A stretch of DNA of 64,000 bases from Promicromonospora iranensis. GTDB taxonomy: Bacteria; Actinomycetota; Actinomycetes; Actinomycetales; Cellulomonadaceae. This document shows positions 17,324 through 25,360 of the stretch, piece after piece; position 1 is the first letter of the stretch, and every line of letters starts with the position of its first letter. The notes below the pieces were generated by a model, which saw nothing but the letters and a program-made list of their open reading frames with translations, had not been told where the DNA came from and did no database searches. The stretch lies in contig NZ_JAJQMN010000001.1 in assembly GCF_028994775.1 (NCBI RefSeq), forward strand, positions 434,001-498,000. The letters are read 5' to 3'. The position numbers were made by a program, and so were the translations under genes.

Positions 17324-17886
17324 GAGACCACCCCCTGTCGCGCGACGGTCAGCTCGGGTGTGGCAGAGAACCCGAGGGCGGCGACGGCGGACGCGGCGGA
17401 GTCCGCCGCCGCCTCCCGGTCGACCGGGACGCCGCTGATCGGCGTCACACGTACCGCGGTACGCCGCCGTCCGACCGTGGCCGAGACCTGCCGCGGGTCG
17501 ACACCGCAGCGTGCCGCCACGGCGTCGGCGACCGCGTCGGCGAGGACCCCGTCGTCGACGAGCAGCGCCACACGCTCGGTGCTGCGCGCCCGGCGTGGGA
17601 GCCGACCGGGCAGCAACGCCAGCGCCAGCAGCAGCACGGCGATCCCCAGCCCGACGACACCCGCGGTCACGAGGGCCGCACGGTCACCGGCCAGCGCCGA
17701 CGCCGAGTCGAACCAGCCCTCGATGGTGTCGCGGTCCCCCGGCACAGCGAGCCACCAGACCCCCACCGCGATCACTCCGGCCAGCAGCACGATCACCACC
17801 ACCGCGGTGACCACCGCGGCGCTCGTCCGCGACGCGTGCGTCTCGCGCCGCAGGACCCTGCGGTAGACGGCTTGTTCGTTCCTCAC
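17320..17886 (-). CDS. DUF6286-like membrane protein
   Basis: 188 residues with two membrane segments (about 23-47 and 75-95), separated by a GDRDTIEGWF-type loop, and a C-terminal alpha/beta domain with the strand VRVTPISGVPVD. This layout matches actinobacterial DUF6286 proteins found beside Asp23 genes. It is coupled to both neighbours by 4-base overlaps. It and the following AmaP-like gene look like ancient paralogues in layout. Confidence 0.65.
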   Translation of the reverse strand: MRNEQAVYRRVLRRETHASRTSAAVVTAVVVIVLLAGVIAVGVWWLAVPGDRDTIEGWFDSASALAGDRAALVTAGVVGLGIAVLLLALALLPGRLPRRARSTERVALLVDDGVLADAVADAVAARCGVDPRQVSATVGRRRTAVRVTPISGVPVDREAAADSAASAVAALGFSATPELTVARQGVVS

Positions 17887-18290
17887 CGCACCCTCCTTCC
17901 CACGACCCGCCGCACTCCCGAGTAGCGCAGGTCGACGACGTCGACCTGTCGCCCCGCGAGGTCACGCATGCCCTCGACCAGGCGACGGCGAACGCGTTCC
18001 CCACGGTCGGGGATCGACCCCGCGGCACCGCCACCGATGGCGACCGGTACGGTCACCGACAGCTTCAGGGCGCCGCCGGCGTCCGCGAGCCGCACCGAGA
18101 TCTCCCGGTGGGCCACCTGCGCCGCGTCTCCGACCAGGCGGACCGCGAGATGCTCCAGGGCGCGGGCGGTGATCCGTGTCGTTCCAGGCACCGTCGTTCC
18201 AGGCACCGCCGTTCCAGGCACCGTCGTTCCAGGCACCGTCGTTCCAGGCACCGCCTGCCCCGCCACCACAGCGCGGTCAGCGGTGGTCAT
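17883..18290 (-). CDS. Asp23/Gls24-like protein with N-terminal PGTTV repeats
   Basis: 135 residues. Residues 12-37 are five copies of PGTTV/PGTAV produced by a 15-base tandem repeat. The remainder reads like one Asp23-type domain (ITARALEHLAVRLVGDAAQVAHREISVRLAD) ending VDVVDLRYSGVRRVVGRRVR. It is coupled by overlaps to the small membrane protein upstream and the DUF6286-like gene downstream. The repeat tract probably forms a flexible linker and may vary in length between strains. Confidence 0.65.
   Translation of the reverse strand: MTTADRAVVAGQAVPGTTVPGTTVPGTAVPGTTVPGTTRITARALEHLAVRLVGDAAQVAHREISVRLADAGGALKLSVTVPVAIGGGAAGSIPDRGERVRRRLVEGMRDLAGRQVDVVDLRYSGVRRVVGRRVR
18181..18255. repeat. 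15-bp in-frame tandem repeat, 5 copies
   Basis: Five consecutive 15-base copies of GTTCCAGGCACCGYC, differing only at one pyrimidine. They encode PGTTV/PGTAV near the N-terminus of the Asp23-like protein on the minus strand. Confidence 0.95.
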
Positions 18291-18478
18291 GACGACGAAC
18301 GCCGGCCTCGGACGGCGTCCGCGAGCGCCCGGACGTCCAGCCTTCCGTCGGCCACGCGGCCCACCGTGGCACCGATCAGCATCGCGACCGCCACCAGGGC
18401 GAACGCCCCGAAGCCGAGCACGATCCAGGTCAGTGCGAGCAGCGCACCGGCCGCCGTGCCGGTCACCGTGGCACTCAC
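18287..18478 (-). CDS. Small membrane protein (DUF2273-like)
   Basis: 63 residues with two closely spaced hydrophobic segments (residues ~5-20 and 22-42) and a basic tail (VRGRRSSS). Small two-helix proteins of this kind (DUF2273) sit beside Asp23 genes in many Gram-positive bacteria and are thought to help anchor the Asp23 layer. The start overlaps the stop of the upstream Asp23 gene, and its own stop overlaps the next start. The family call rests on size, topology and neighbourhood. Confidence 0.6.
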   Translation of the reverse strand: MSATVTGTAAGALLALTWIVLGFGAFALVAVAMLIGATVGRVADGRLDVRALADAVRGRRSSS

Positions 18479-18921
18479 CGGACCCGCCCCTCCTGCTGCT
18501 CGCCCTCCTGGTCGTCGTCCGAGGGCAGGCGCACGTCGTTGACGGTGACGTTGACCTCGGCGACCTCCATGCCGACCAGGTCGTGCATCGCCTGGTACAC
18601 CGCCGTGCGCACCTCGTCCGAGACCTTCTGCAGCGCCACTGGGTACTCCGCGACGATCGTCACGTCGACGGCGACCTGCTTCTCGCCCACCTCGACGGTG
18701 ATCCCCTGCGTGAGGTCCGTCGAGTTCAGCGCGTCACGGATCGAGCCGACCATGCGCGCGGCGCCTCCACCCAGCGCGTAGACACCGCTGACCTCACGGG
18801 CGGCGATGCCCGCGATCTTCGCGACGACACCGTCCCCGATGGTCGTCGTGCCGTCGAGCCCGGACGTCCGTGCCGACTCCCCCTGCGCGTTCGGGCCGGC
18901 TGTGACCGTTGTGTTCGCCAT
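18475..18921 (-). CDS. Asp23/Gls24 family envelope stress response protein (lead gene)
   Basis: 148 residues from the ATG at 18921, preceded by GGAAGGAAC. This is the clearest Asp23 protein here: TTIGDGVVAKIAGIAAREVSGVYALGGGAARM, then GITVEVGEKQVAVDVTIVAEYPVAL, and MEVAEVNVTVNDVRL at the end. Asp23 proteins form an abundant membrane-proximal layer linked to cell-envelope homeostasis. The protein ends in a Gln/Glu/Asp-rich tail. It is the first gene of the nine-gene cluster running to 14651. Confidence 0.9.
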   Translation of the reverse strand: MANTTVTAGPNAQGESARTSGLDGTTTIGDGVVAKIAGIAAREVSGVYALGGGAARMVGSIRDALNSTDLTQGITVEVGEKQVAVDVTIVAEYPVALQKVSDEVRTAVYQAMHDLVGMEVAEVNVTVNDVRLPSDDDQEGEQQEGRVR

Positions 18922-19083
18922 GATGTGTTCCTTCCGCTCTGCTCGCGTCACGCCCCCCTGGGCGCGAGCCGCTAGAACCAGCGACATCTCTGAGACGGAG
19001 GGAGCCCGGAGTTCGTCACAAACTCGTCGTGCGAGGTGTCTGGTGCGGTGCGGAGCGTGGTGCGATGTCCCGAGGCCACCCGG

Positions 19084-19968
19084 TCAGGACCGGGAGGCGG
19101 CCTCGGCGATCGCGGTCGCCACGGCCTCGAACCCGGTGTCGTTGACCCGGTCGGCATAGTCCGCGTCCCGGAGCGCCCGGTAGCGGGTGAACAGGTACGC
19201 CCGGTCCGGGTCCGAGCCGGTGGCGACGATCAGGGAGTCGAGGCGGTCCCGTATCCCGCCCGGCTGCCGCGGGCCGCGCGGGAGCTCGTCGAAGCGATTC
19301 CTCAGGAGCGGCAGCAGGTCCCACTCGCCCGGGCCGTGGGTCGGCTTGGGATCGATGGCCGTCCAGGTAGTTCCCCGCCGGAGCACGTTCTCGTAGTGGA
19401 AGTCGCCGTGGAGCAGCACATGCGGCGCGTTCCGGAACGCGTGCTCGACATCGGCCCGCAGGGCGCGGAGGCGCTCGCGATACTTCTCTCCGGGCGCAGC
19501 CATCCTCGACTCGAGCTCCAGCGCGTCGTCGAAGCCCGACCACTCCGGGACGTGCAGGAGGCGCAGGATCTCCGCGGCGGCCTCGATGGCGGCGCTCATC
19601 GGCGCCTTGCTCAGGCTCACGCCCGCGTCGAGGCGCTCCATCAGCAGGGCGCCCGCCTCGCCGGACGCCGCGATGAGCCGCACCGCGCCCCGACCGCCCC
19701 ACCTGCGCAGGGCTTCTGCCTCGTTCCTCGTCTCCACGTCGCGCCAGCTCACCTTCAGCATGGCCGGGGTCCCGTCCGCGCGTCGCACCTCCCACACGAG
19801 CCCGACATTGCCCGAGACCGGCAGGCCGACGAGTGTCAGGCCCCATTCGCGCAGGAGCTGCTCGACCAGCTGCGGGAGCTGGTCGATCCAGGCCCGCCCG
19901 GCCTCCTGCTCCCGTTCGACGGTCCGAGCCGCGAACAGCTCCGGGACGGTGAGGTAGTGCGATGTCAC
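19084..19968 (-). CDS. APH(6)-type aminoglycoside/hydroxyurea phosphotransferase family kinase
   Basis: 294 residues from a GTG at 19968, preceded by AAGGAGCTCGC. Kinase-like fold: catalytic loop LHGDFHYENVLR, metal-binding segment AIDPKPTHGPGEWDL, and an upstream nucleotide-binding part with AMLKVSWRD and NEAEALRRWGG. The block IDPKP after the catalytic loop is characteristic of the APH(6)/hydroxyurea kinase family (streptomycin 6-kinase relatives). Chromosomal members often have unknown natural substrates, so resistance should not be assumed. Monocistronic as far as can be seen; the 160 bases before the Asp23 gene show no gene. Confidence 0.85.
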   Translation of the reverse strand: MTSHYLTVPELFAARTVEREQEAGRAWIDQLPQLVEQLLREWGLTLVGLPVSGNVGLVWEVRRADGTPAMLKVSWRDVETRNEAEALRRWGGRGAVRLIAASGEAGALLMERLDAGVSLSKAPMSAAIEAAAEILRLLHVPEWSGFDDALELESRMAAPGEKYRERLRALRADVEHAFRNAPHVLLHGDFHYENVLRRGTTWTAIDPKPTHGPGEWDLLPLLRNRFDELPRGPRQPGGIRDRLDSLIVATGSDPDRAYLFTRYRALRDADYADRVNDTGFEAVATAIAEAASRS

Positions 19969-20056
19969 GCGAGCTCCTTCGTCGTCGGTCCGGCTGGAAC
20001 CAGCCGGCCATCCGAACCTTGACACGACCACCGACCGGCCCCGACCATGGTCGGAC

Positions 20057-20070
20057 TGGGAGCGCTTCCA
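20057..20070. promoter_or_regulatory. CebR-like operator upstream of the GH6 cellulase
   Basis: TGGGAGCGCTTCCA at 20057-20070 matches the actinobacterial CebR box (TGGGAGCGCTCCCA) at all positions but one. It lies about 94 bases before the cellulase start. CebR is a LacI-family repressor released by cellobiose, so this site links the gene to cello-oligosaccharide sensing. Confidence 0.75.
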
Positions 20071-20163
20071 CAATCTTCCAGCTCGTGCTCACCCTGTGCT
20101 CACTCTTGCTCGAAGCAGCGAACAGCAACGACGCGTTCGCAGAGACCTTGGGAGATCCTCCAC

Positions 20164-21483
20164 ATGACACGACCGACCTCTCGGCGCCGGCTCCTGGCCG
20201 CGCTGGCTGTGTGCGCCCTCGGCGCGACCCTGCTCGGCGCTGGTCCGGCCCAGGCGAGCAACGACGTCCTGTCCCCCGGGACGCAGATCTACAACGACCC
20301 CCACAGCTCCACCAAGGACGCCGCCCGCACCCTGCGCGGACAGGCCAAGCGGGACGCGCTCCGGCTCAGCAGGATCCCCAGCTCCACCTGGTTCACCGAC
20401 GGCACGCCGGCCGAGGTGAAGAACGACGTCCGCAGGCTCGTCAAGCACACGGGCAGGAAGGTGCCGGTCCTGGTCGCGTACAACATCCCGTTCCGGGACT
20501 GCGCGCTCTACTCGGCCGGTGGCGCCCTCGGTGTCTACGAGTACAAGGCGTGGATCGACAGTTTCGCCGCGGGGATCGGGAACGAGGAGGTCGCCGTCGT
20601 GCTCGAGCCCGACGGCCTCGGCGTCATCCCCTGGTACACCACGCTGGACGGCGAACTTGAGCGGTGCCGGCCGCCGGAGTACGACCCCGAGACCACGGGC
20701 CGGGACGCCGCCGCGGAGCGCTTCGAGATGCTCAACTACGCGGTCGACCGTCTGAAGCGGCAGCCGAACGCCGTCGTGTACCTCGACGGCACGGGTTCGT
20801 CCTGGCTGAACGTGGGCGAGTCCGCGGACCGCCTCGTCAAGGCAGGCGTCGAGCGCGCGGACGGGTTCTTCCTGAACGTGTCTAACTACGAGTTCACCGA
20901 GAACGTCACCGCCTACGGCACCTGGATCTCGCAGTGCATCGCCTACGCAACGCAGGTCGTGCCCGGCGACTACGCGAGCTGCGGCAACCAGTACTGGAGC
21001 GGCGGCCCGGCGAACGACTGGACCGGCGTGACGCTGTCCAACCAGGGCATCTGGAGCCCGACCGCCGCCGATCCGGCGCTCAACACCGCCGGCATCGACT
21101 CACGCTACGAGGCCGCGCTCGGTGACGTCGAGCCCACCACGCACTTCGTCATCGACACCTCTCGCAACGGCCGGGGCGCCTGGGCCGCACCGGCCGGCGT
21201 CTACCCCGACGCCGAGACGTGGTGCAACCCGCCGGACCGCGGCCTGGGGCTGCGCCCGACGACCGATACCGGCAACGAGCTCGTCGACGCCCTCCTGTGG
21301 ATCAAGATCCCTGGCGAATCCGACGGCCAGTGCTTCCGCGGCCTCGGCGGACCGGAGGACCCGGAGCGCGGCATGGTCGACCCGGCCGCCGGCCAGTGGT
21401 TCCCCGAGCAGGCACGCGAGCTGATCGAGCTCGCCCAGCCGGCCCTCGGTGGCGGGCCGAGGGTCCGGGACACGCAGTACTGA
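20164..21483 (+). CDS. Secreted GH6 cellulase (endoglucanase/cellobiohydrolase family)
   Basis: 439 residues from the ATG at 20164. An Arg-rich n-region and hydrophobic core end at AQA (about residue 31), so it is exported. GH6 motifs: NIPFRDCALYSAGG carrying the catalytic acid Asp112, VAVVLEPDGLG with Asp150, YLDGTGSSWL, and FVIDTSRNGRGAW with Asp331. It hydrolyses beta-1,4-glucan with inversion. No carbohydrate-binding module is attached, unlike many secreted cellulases. Endo versus exo action cannot be decided from the sequence. A CebR-like box lies upstream, and a convergent LacI gene follows. Confidence 0.92.
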   Translation: MTRPTSRRRLLAALAVCALGATLLGAGPAQASNDVLSPGTQIYNDPHSSTKDAARTLRGQAKRDALRLSRIPSSTWFTDGTPAEVKNDVRRLVKHTGRKVPVLVAYNIPFRDCALYSAGGALGVYEYKAWIDSFAAGIGNEEVAVVLEPDGLGVIPWYTTLDGELERCRPPEYDPETTGRDAAAERFEMLNYAVDRLKRQPNAVVYLDGTGSSWLNVGESADRLVKAGVERADGFFLNVSNYEFTENVTAYGTWISQCIAYATQVVPGDYASCGNQYWSGGPANDWTGVTLSNQGIWSPTAADPALNTAGIDSRYEAALGDVEPTTHFVIDTSRNGRGAWAAPAGVYPDAETWCNPPDRGLGLRPTTDTGNELVDALLWIKIPGESDGQCFRGLGGPEDPERGMVDPAAGQWFPEQARELIELAQPALGGGPRVRDTQY

Positions 21484-21500
21484 CGCCCGACCGGTCGGAT

Positions 21501-21539
21501 GCCCGGCGAGCGGGTCACTCCCCGCCCCTCTCGCCGGGC
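21501..21539. terminator. Probable bidirectional hairpin between cellulase and LacI genes
   Basis: 10-base inverted repeat at 21501-21510 and 21530-21539 with a 19-base loop that contains the LacI stop codon, between two convergent genes. Stem length is modest, so termination is only probable. Confidence 0.45.
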
Positions 21540-22603
21540 GCCGAGCCCCGCACCACCAGGTGCGTGGGCAAGATCACCGGGGTGGGCGACTCGCCGTCGA
21601 TCAGCCGCACCAGCATCGTGGCCATCTCCTGGCCGAGAGCACGGATCGGCTGACTGACAGTGGTGAGCGGCGGCTCCGTGCGGCGCGCGATCTCGAGGTC
21701 GTCGAAGCCGACCACCGCGACGTCCTCCGGAACGCGGCGCCCGGCCTCCTTGAGAGCCCGCAGGGCGCCGGCGGCCATGTTGTCCGAGGCGGCGAAGACG
21801 CCGTCGATGTCAGGGTGCGCGGCGAGCAGCCGCGCCATCGCCCTGGCGCCGCCCTCATAGGTGAAGTCGGCGTGCTCGACGATGTCCGCGTCCAGCCGCC
21901 CCACCGCCATGGCGTCGGCGAAGCCCTGGTACCTGGCGACCGCCGCCTGCAGGTCCGTCGGACCGCCGATGGTGGCGATGCGACGGCGACCGGATCGCAG
22001 CAGGTGCTCCGTGGCGGTGCGGGCGCCGCCCCGGTTGTCCACGTCCACGTACCAGCGCGCCTCCCCGTGCAGCGGCCGGCCGCCGAGCACCACCGGCAGC
22101 TCGGTCGCCGCCGCGACCCGGTTCAGCGGGTCGTCCCCGCGCAGGGCCATCAGCATCACGCCGTCGGACCGACGCGATCTCAGGAGCCGCTCGAGCCGGG
22201 CCTGGCTGCGCGCCGAGGACGCGAGCATCAGCGTCAGGTCCAGCTCCGACCTGTCCAGCGCCGTCGCCACACCGACGAGCACCTGCGAGAAGAACGGGTC
22301 CCCGTACAGCGCCGGATCGTCGTCGGAGACCGCGAGGACCACCGAGCCGCCGGTGCTCGTCGCCAGGGCACGCGCCGTCGCGTTGGGGACATAGCCGAGC
22401 TCGCTCGCCGCCCGTGCGACCGCCTCCCGCTTTGCCGGACTCACGTTGCGGGCGTTGTTCATCGCTCGGGACGCCACCGAGCGCGAGACCCCCGCCCGCC
22501 GGGCCACCTCGTCCAGCGTGGGCACCTTCGGTGCTTCGATCCGACTGTCACCGAACGTTCTCTCGCGACGGTCCACCGGACCGGCCGCCGTGGGGTCTGG
22601 CAT
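21515..22603 (-). CDS. LacI-family transcriptional regulator (possible CebR-type)
   Basis: 362 residues. The N-terminal helix-turn-helix is TLDEVARRAGVSRSVASRAMNNARNVS at about 28-54, followed by the hinge helix region (PNATARALAT) and a periplasmic-binding-protein-like sensor domain with FAASDNMAAGALRALKEAG and VAVVGFDDLEIA. A 27-residue extension precedes the HTH. It is convergent with the GH6 cellulase, whose promoter carries a CebR-like box, so regulation of that gene is plausible but not shown. The effector is unknown. Confidence 0.88.
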   Translation of the reverse strand: MPDPTAAGPVDRRERTFGDSRIEAPKVPTLDEVARRAGVSRSVASRAMNNARNVSPAKREAVARAASELGYVPNATARALATSTGGSVVLAVSDDDPALYGDPFFSQVLVGVATALDRSELDLTLMLASSARSQARLERLLRSRRSDGVMLMALRGDDPLNRVAAATELPVVLGGRPLHGEARWYVDVDNRGGARTATEHLLRSGRRRIATIGGPTDLQAAVARYQGFADAMAVGRLDADIVEHADFTYEGGARAMARLLAAHPDIDGVFAASDNMAAGALRALKEAGRRVPEDVAVVGFDDLEIARRTEPPLTTVSQPIRALGQEMATMLVRLIDGESPTPVILPTHLVVRGSAPGERGGE

Positions 22604-22633
22604 GCGGCAAGCCTAGTGCCGGCCCTCCGGCGG

Positions 22634-22661
22634 CTGCCTGTCACTCGCTGCCTGTCACTCG
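22634..22661. repeat. 14-bp tandem duplication spanning the stop codon of the POT transporter gene
   Basis: Two identical adjacent 14-base copies (CTGCCTGTCACTCG). The TGA stop of the transporter gene (22655-22657) is inside one copy and the other lies downstream of it. Confidence 0.75.
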
Positions 22662-24235
22662 CGGCCTGCCGTCTGTGCGCCCTCCAGCTGGTCGGCCAGC
22701 CGAACGTGCCGCGTGACCCACGGGCCGAGCAGCGCGAGCAGGCCGGCGAAGGCGAGCGCGACCACGCCGATGCCGCCGAAGTACACGGTGTCCGACACGT
22801 CGGCGGTGGCCTGGACGAGCTGCGCGGTGATCGCCTGTCCGGCGGCCGGCGCGAGGAACCACAGGGCCATCGCCTGCCCCTGGTAGGCCCGCGGCGCGAG
22901 CAGCGTGGTCGCGGCCAGGCCGACCGGTGAGAGGCAGAGCTCGCCGAGCGTCTGGATCACGTAGACGGCCACCAGGACCCAGCCAGGCGTCAGGCCGTCG
23001 CCCGCCATGGCCGAGGCCGCGGACAGCACCAGGAACGAGACGGCCGCGAGCGCCAGCCCGATCGCGAACTTGTACGGCGTGGGCGGGCGGTCCTTGGTCC
23101 GCACCCAGAGCCACGCGAACACCGGCGCGAGGATGATGATCGACGCGGGGTTCACGGACTGGAAGAACTCCGGGCTCACGGTGAAGCCGAGCACCTCGCG
23201 CGACGTCCGGTCGGCGGCGAAGGTCGCGAGCGTGGTGGCCGCCTGCTCGAAGATCATGAAGAAGAGCATGGCGGCGACGAACAGGGGGATGTAGGCGAGC
23301 AGGCGGGGTCGTTCGGCGTCGGTTACCCGGGGGGAGCGGTACATGACGACGAAGAACGCGACCGGGGCGAGGAACGCGACGTAGCTGAGGGTGTCGATGA
23401 GGGCGTACACGCCCCACTCCCCCGACACGAGGCGGGCCACCAGGTACACGACACCGACGCCGACGAGGACGATGCCGAACATCCGCACGACCGCCGGGCG
23501 CTCCCCGGGCCGGACCGGGTTGGGTACGTCGTCACCGGCCCCGTGCAGGTGCTTGCGGCCCAGCACGAAGAACACGAGCGCGAACGACATGCCGATCGCG
23601 GCGACGGAGAATCCGGCGTGGTAACCCCAGACGGCCCGGACGGCGCCGACGATGATCGGTGAGAAGAGCGACCCGATGTTGATCCCCATGTAGAAGATCT
23701 GGAAGGCGGCCTCACGCTTCGGGTCGTGCCTGTCGTACAGGGCGCCGACCATCGAGGACACGTTCGGCTTGAGCAGGCCCGTGCCGAGCGCGACGAGCAC
23801 GATGCCCAGGTAGGCGAAACCTGCCGCCGGGACCGTGAGGAGAACGTGCCCGGCGGCGATGATGACGCCGCCGTAGAGGGTGGAGCGCCGCGCGCCGATC
23901 ATTCGGTCGGCGAGCCACCCCCCGACCACCGACAGCAGGTAGACGCCGGTGCCGTAGATCGACACCAGGGCCACACCGAGCGTCTGGTCGAGGCCGAGGC
24001 CGCCGTTGGCGACCGTGTCGGTCAGGTAGTAGACCAGGATGGCGCGCATACCGTAGTAGCTGAAACGCTCCCAGAGCTCGGTCGTGAACAGCGTCATCAG
24101 GCCGAGCGGGTGCCCGAAGAACCGGCGGTCGCCGGCGAGCGCGGCGGCGGGTGCGGCCGGTCCGGGTCCGGGTGCGGGTTCCGGTGCTGGTCCTGGTGCT
24201 GGTCCTGAGGGCGGCGTGGCCGAGCCTGTGCTCAT
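22655..24235 (-). CDS. POT/PTR-family proton-dependent oligopeptide transporter
   Basis: 526 residues with about 14 hydrophobic segments. The proton-coupling motif of the family is present as ELWERFSYYGMRAIL after a 34-residue Pro/Ala/Gly-rich tail. The second signature follows, GTGLLKPNVSSMVGALY with FYMGINIGSL. It imports di- and tripeptides with H+. The unusual N-terminal repeat PGPAPEPAPGPGP is probably a disordered cytoplasmic extension. It is divergent from the ABC transporter operon across 180 bases. Confidence 0.9.
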   Translation of the reverse strand: MSTGSATPPSGPAPGPAPEPAPGPGPAAPAAALAGDRRFFGHPLGLMTLFTTELWERFSYYGMRAILVYYLTDTVANGGLGLDQTLGVALVSIYGTGVYLLSVVGGWLADRMIGARRSTLYGGVIIAAGHVLLTVPAAGFAYLGIVLVALGTGLLKPNVSSMVGALYDRHDPKREAAFQIFYMGINIGSLFSPIIVGAVRAVWGYHAGFSVAAIGMSFALVFFVLGRKHLHGAGDDVPNPVRPGERPAVVRMFGIVLVGVGVVYLVARLVSGEWGVYALIDTLSYVAFLAPVAFFVVMYRSPRVTDAERPRLLAYIPLFVAAMLFFMIFEQAATTLATFAADRTSREVLGFTVSPEFFQSVNPASIIILAPVFAWLWVRTKDRPPTPYKFAIGLALAAVSFLVLSAASAMAGDGLTPGWVLVAVYVIQTLGELCLSPVGLAATTLLAPRAYQGQAMALWFLAPAAGQAITAQLVQATADVSDTVYFGGIGVVALAFAGLLALLGPWVTRHVRLADQLEGAQTAGRE

Positions 24236-24415
24236 CCCCCGATCGTCGGCGTGTTGGGGGCGCCACGCACGTCGGGGACGGTCCTTCGGGTTTCTTGTGA
24301 GCCCGACCGCCCCACCACGTTCGCACGAGCCACGGCGTGTCAGGACGGCGCGGGCTCACCGGAATCTCACAGAGTTCCCCCGAACCCGGCCAGCACGGCA
24401 CGGCAGTCTCGCCGC

Positions 24416-25360
24416 ATGAACCTCCTGAGCAGCGGCCCCGTCCGCACCCACCGGATCGACGTCCGAGGACTGACCAAGAAGTACGGACCCGACACCGTGG
24501 TGGACGACCTGTCGTTCACCGTCGAACCCGGGCACGTGACCGGCTTCCTCGGCCCGAACGGCGCCGGCAAGTCCACGACCATGAAGATGATCCTGGGCCT
24601 GGCCACGCCGACCCAGGGGTCGGCCACCATCGGCGGCCTCGACTATCACGACCTGCCCGTCCCGCTGGTCCACGTGGGCGCGCTGCTCGACGCCGGGGCC
24701 GTACACGGCAGCCGGACCGCCCACGACCACCTGCTGGCGCTCGCGGTGAGCAACGGCCTGCCTGCCGCCCGGGTCGGCGCGGTGCTCGAGCGGACGGGTC
24801 TGACGAGTGTCGCCGGCAAGCACGCCGGACAGTTCTCGCTCGGCATGCGGCAGCGGCTCGGGATCGCGGCGGCCCTGCTCGGCGACCCGGGGGTGCTCAT
24901 CTTCGACGAGCCGGTGAACGGGCTCGACCCCGAGGGGATCCGGTGGATCCGGGGCTTCATGCGCTCCCTGGCACACGAGGGCCGCGCGGTGCTCGTCTCC
25001 AGCCACCTGATGAGCGAGATGGCGCAGACCGCCGACCACCTGGTCGTCATCGGCCGCGGCAGGCTGATCGCGGACACCAGCATGAACGACTTCATGGCCG
25101 CCAACAGCGAGGGCACGGTGCTGGTCCGCTGCTCGGAGCCGGAGGTCCTCGCCCGCCTGCTCACGGCCGCCGGTGCGACCGTACGGGACGGCCTCGAGTC
25201 CTCGCTCGTCGTGGCAGGCCTGACCGGTGCCGAGATCGGCCGGCTCGCCGCCTACAACGACATCGTGCTCAGCGAGCTCGCCCCCCAGCAGGCCTCGCTG
25301 GAGGACGCCTTCATGGAACTGACCAAGGACAGCCTCGAGTACCTGGGAGCCACCTCATGA
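24416..25360 (+). CDS. ABC transporter ATP-binding protein (ABC-2 exporter type)
   Basis: 314 residues from the ATG at 24416. Walker A GPNGAGKST at residues 46-54, signature FSLGMRQRLG (a variant of LSGGQ), Walker B VLIFDEPVNGLDPEG and the switch histidine in SSHLMSEM. The C-terminal ~80 residues form the extension typical of DrrA/BcrA-like exporters. Its permease follows with an ATGA overlap, then a two-component system in the same transcript. This arrangement is typical of antimicrobial-peptide or drug efflux modules; the substrate is not identifiable. Confidence 0.92.
   Translation: MNLLSSGPVRTHRIDVRGLTKKYGPDTVVDDLSFTVEPGHVTGFLGPNGAGKSTTMKMILGLATPTQGSATIGGLDYHDLPVPLVHVGALLDAGAVHGSRTAHDHLLALAVSNGLPAARVGAVLERTGLTSVAGKHAGQFSLGMRQRLGIAAALLGDPGVLIFDEPVNGLDPEGIRWIRGFMRSLAHEGRAVLVSSHLMSEMAQTADHLVVIGRGRLIADTSMNDFMAANSEGTVLVRCSEPEVLARLLTAAGATVRDGLESSLVVAGLTGAEIGRLAAYNDIVLSELAPQQASLEDAFMELTKDSLEYLGATS

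Noticed and set aside
18181-18255. Repeat array considered as CRISPR
   Set aside because: Repeats are contiguous 15-mers without spacers and are in frame in a coding sequence.
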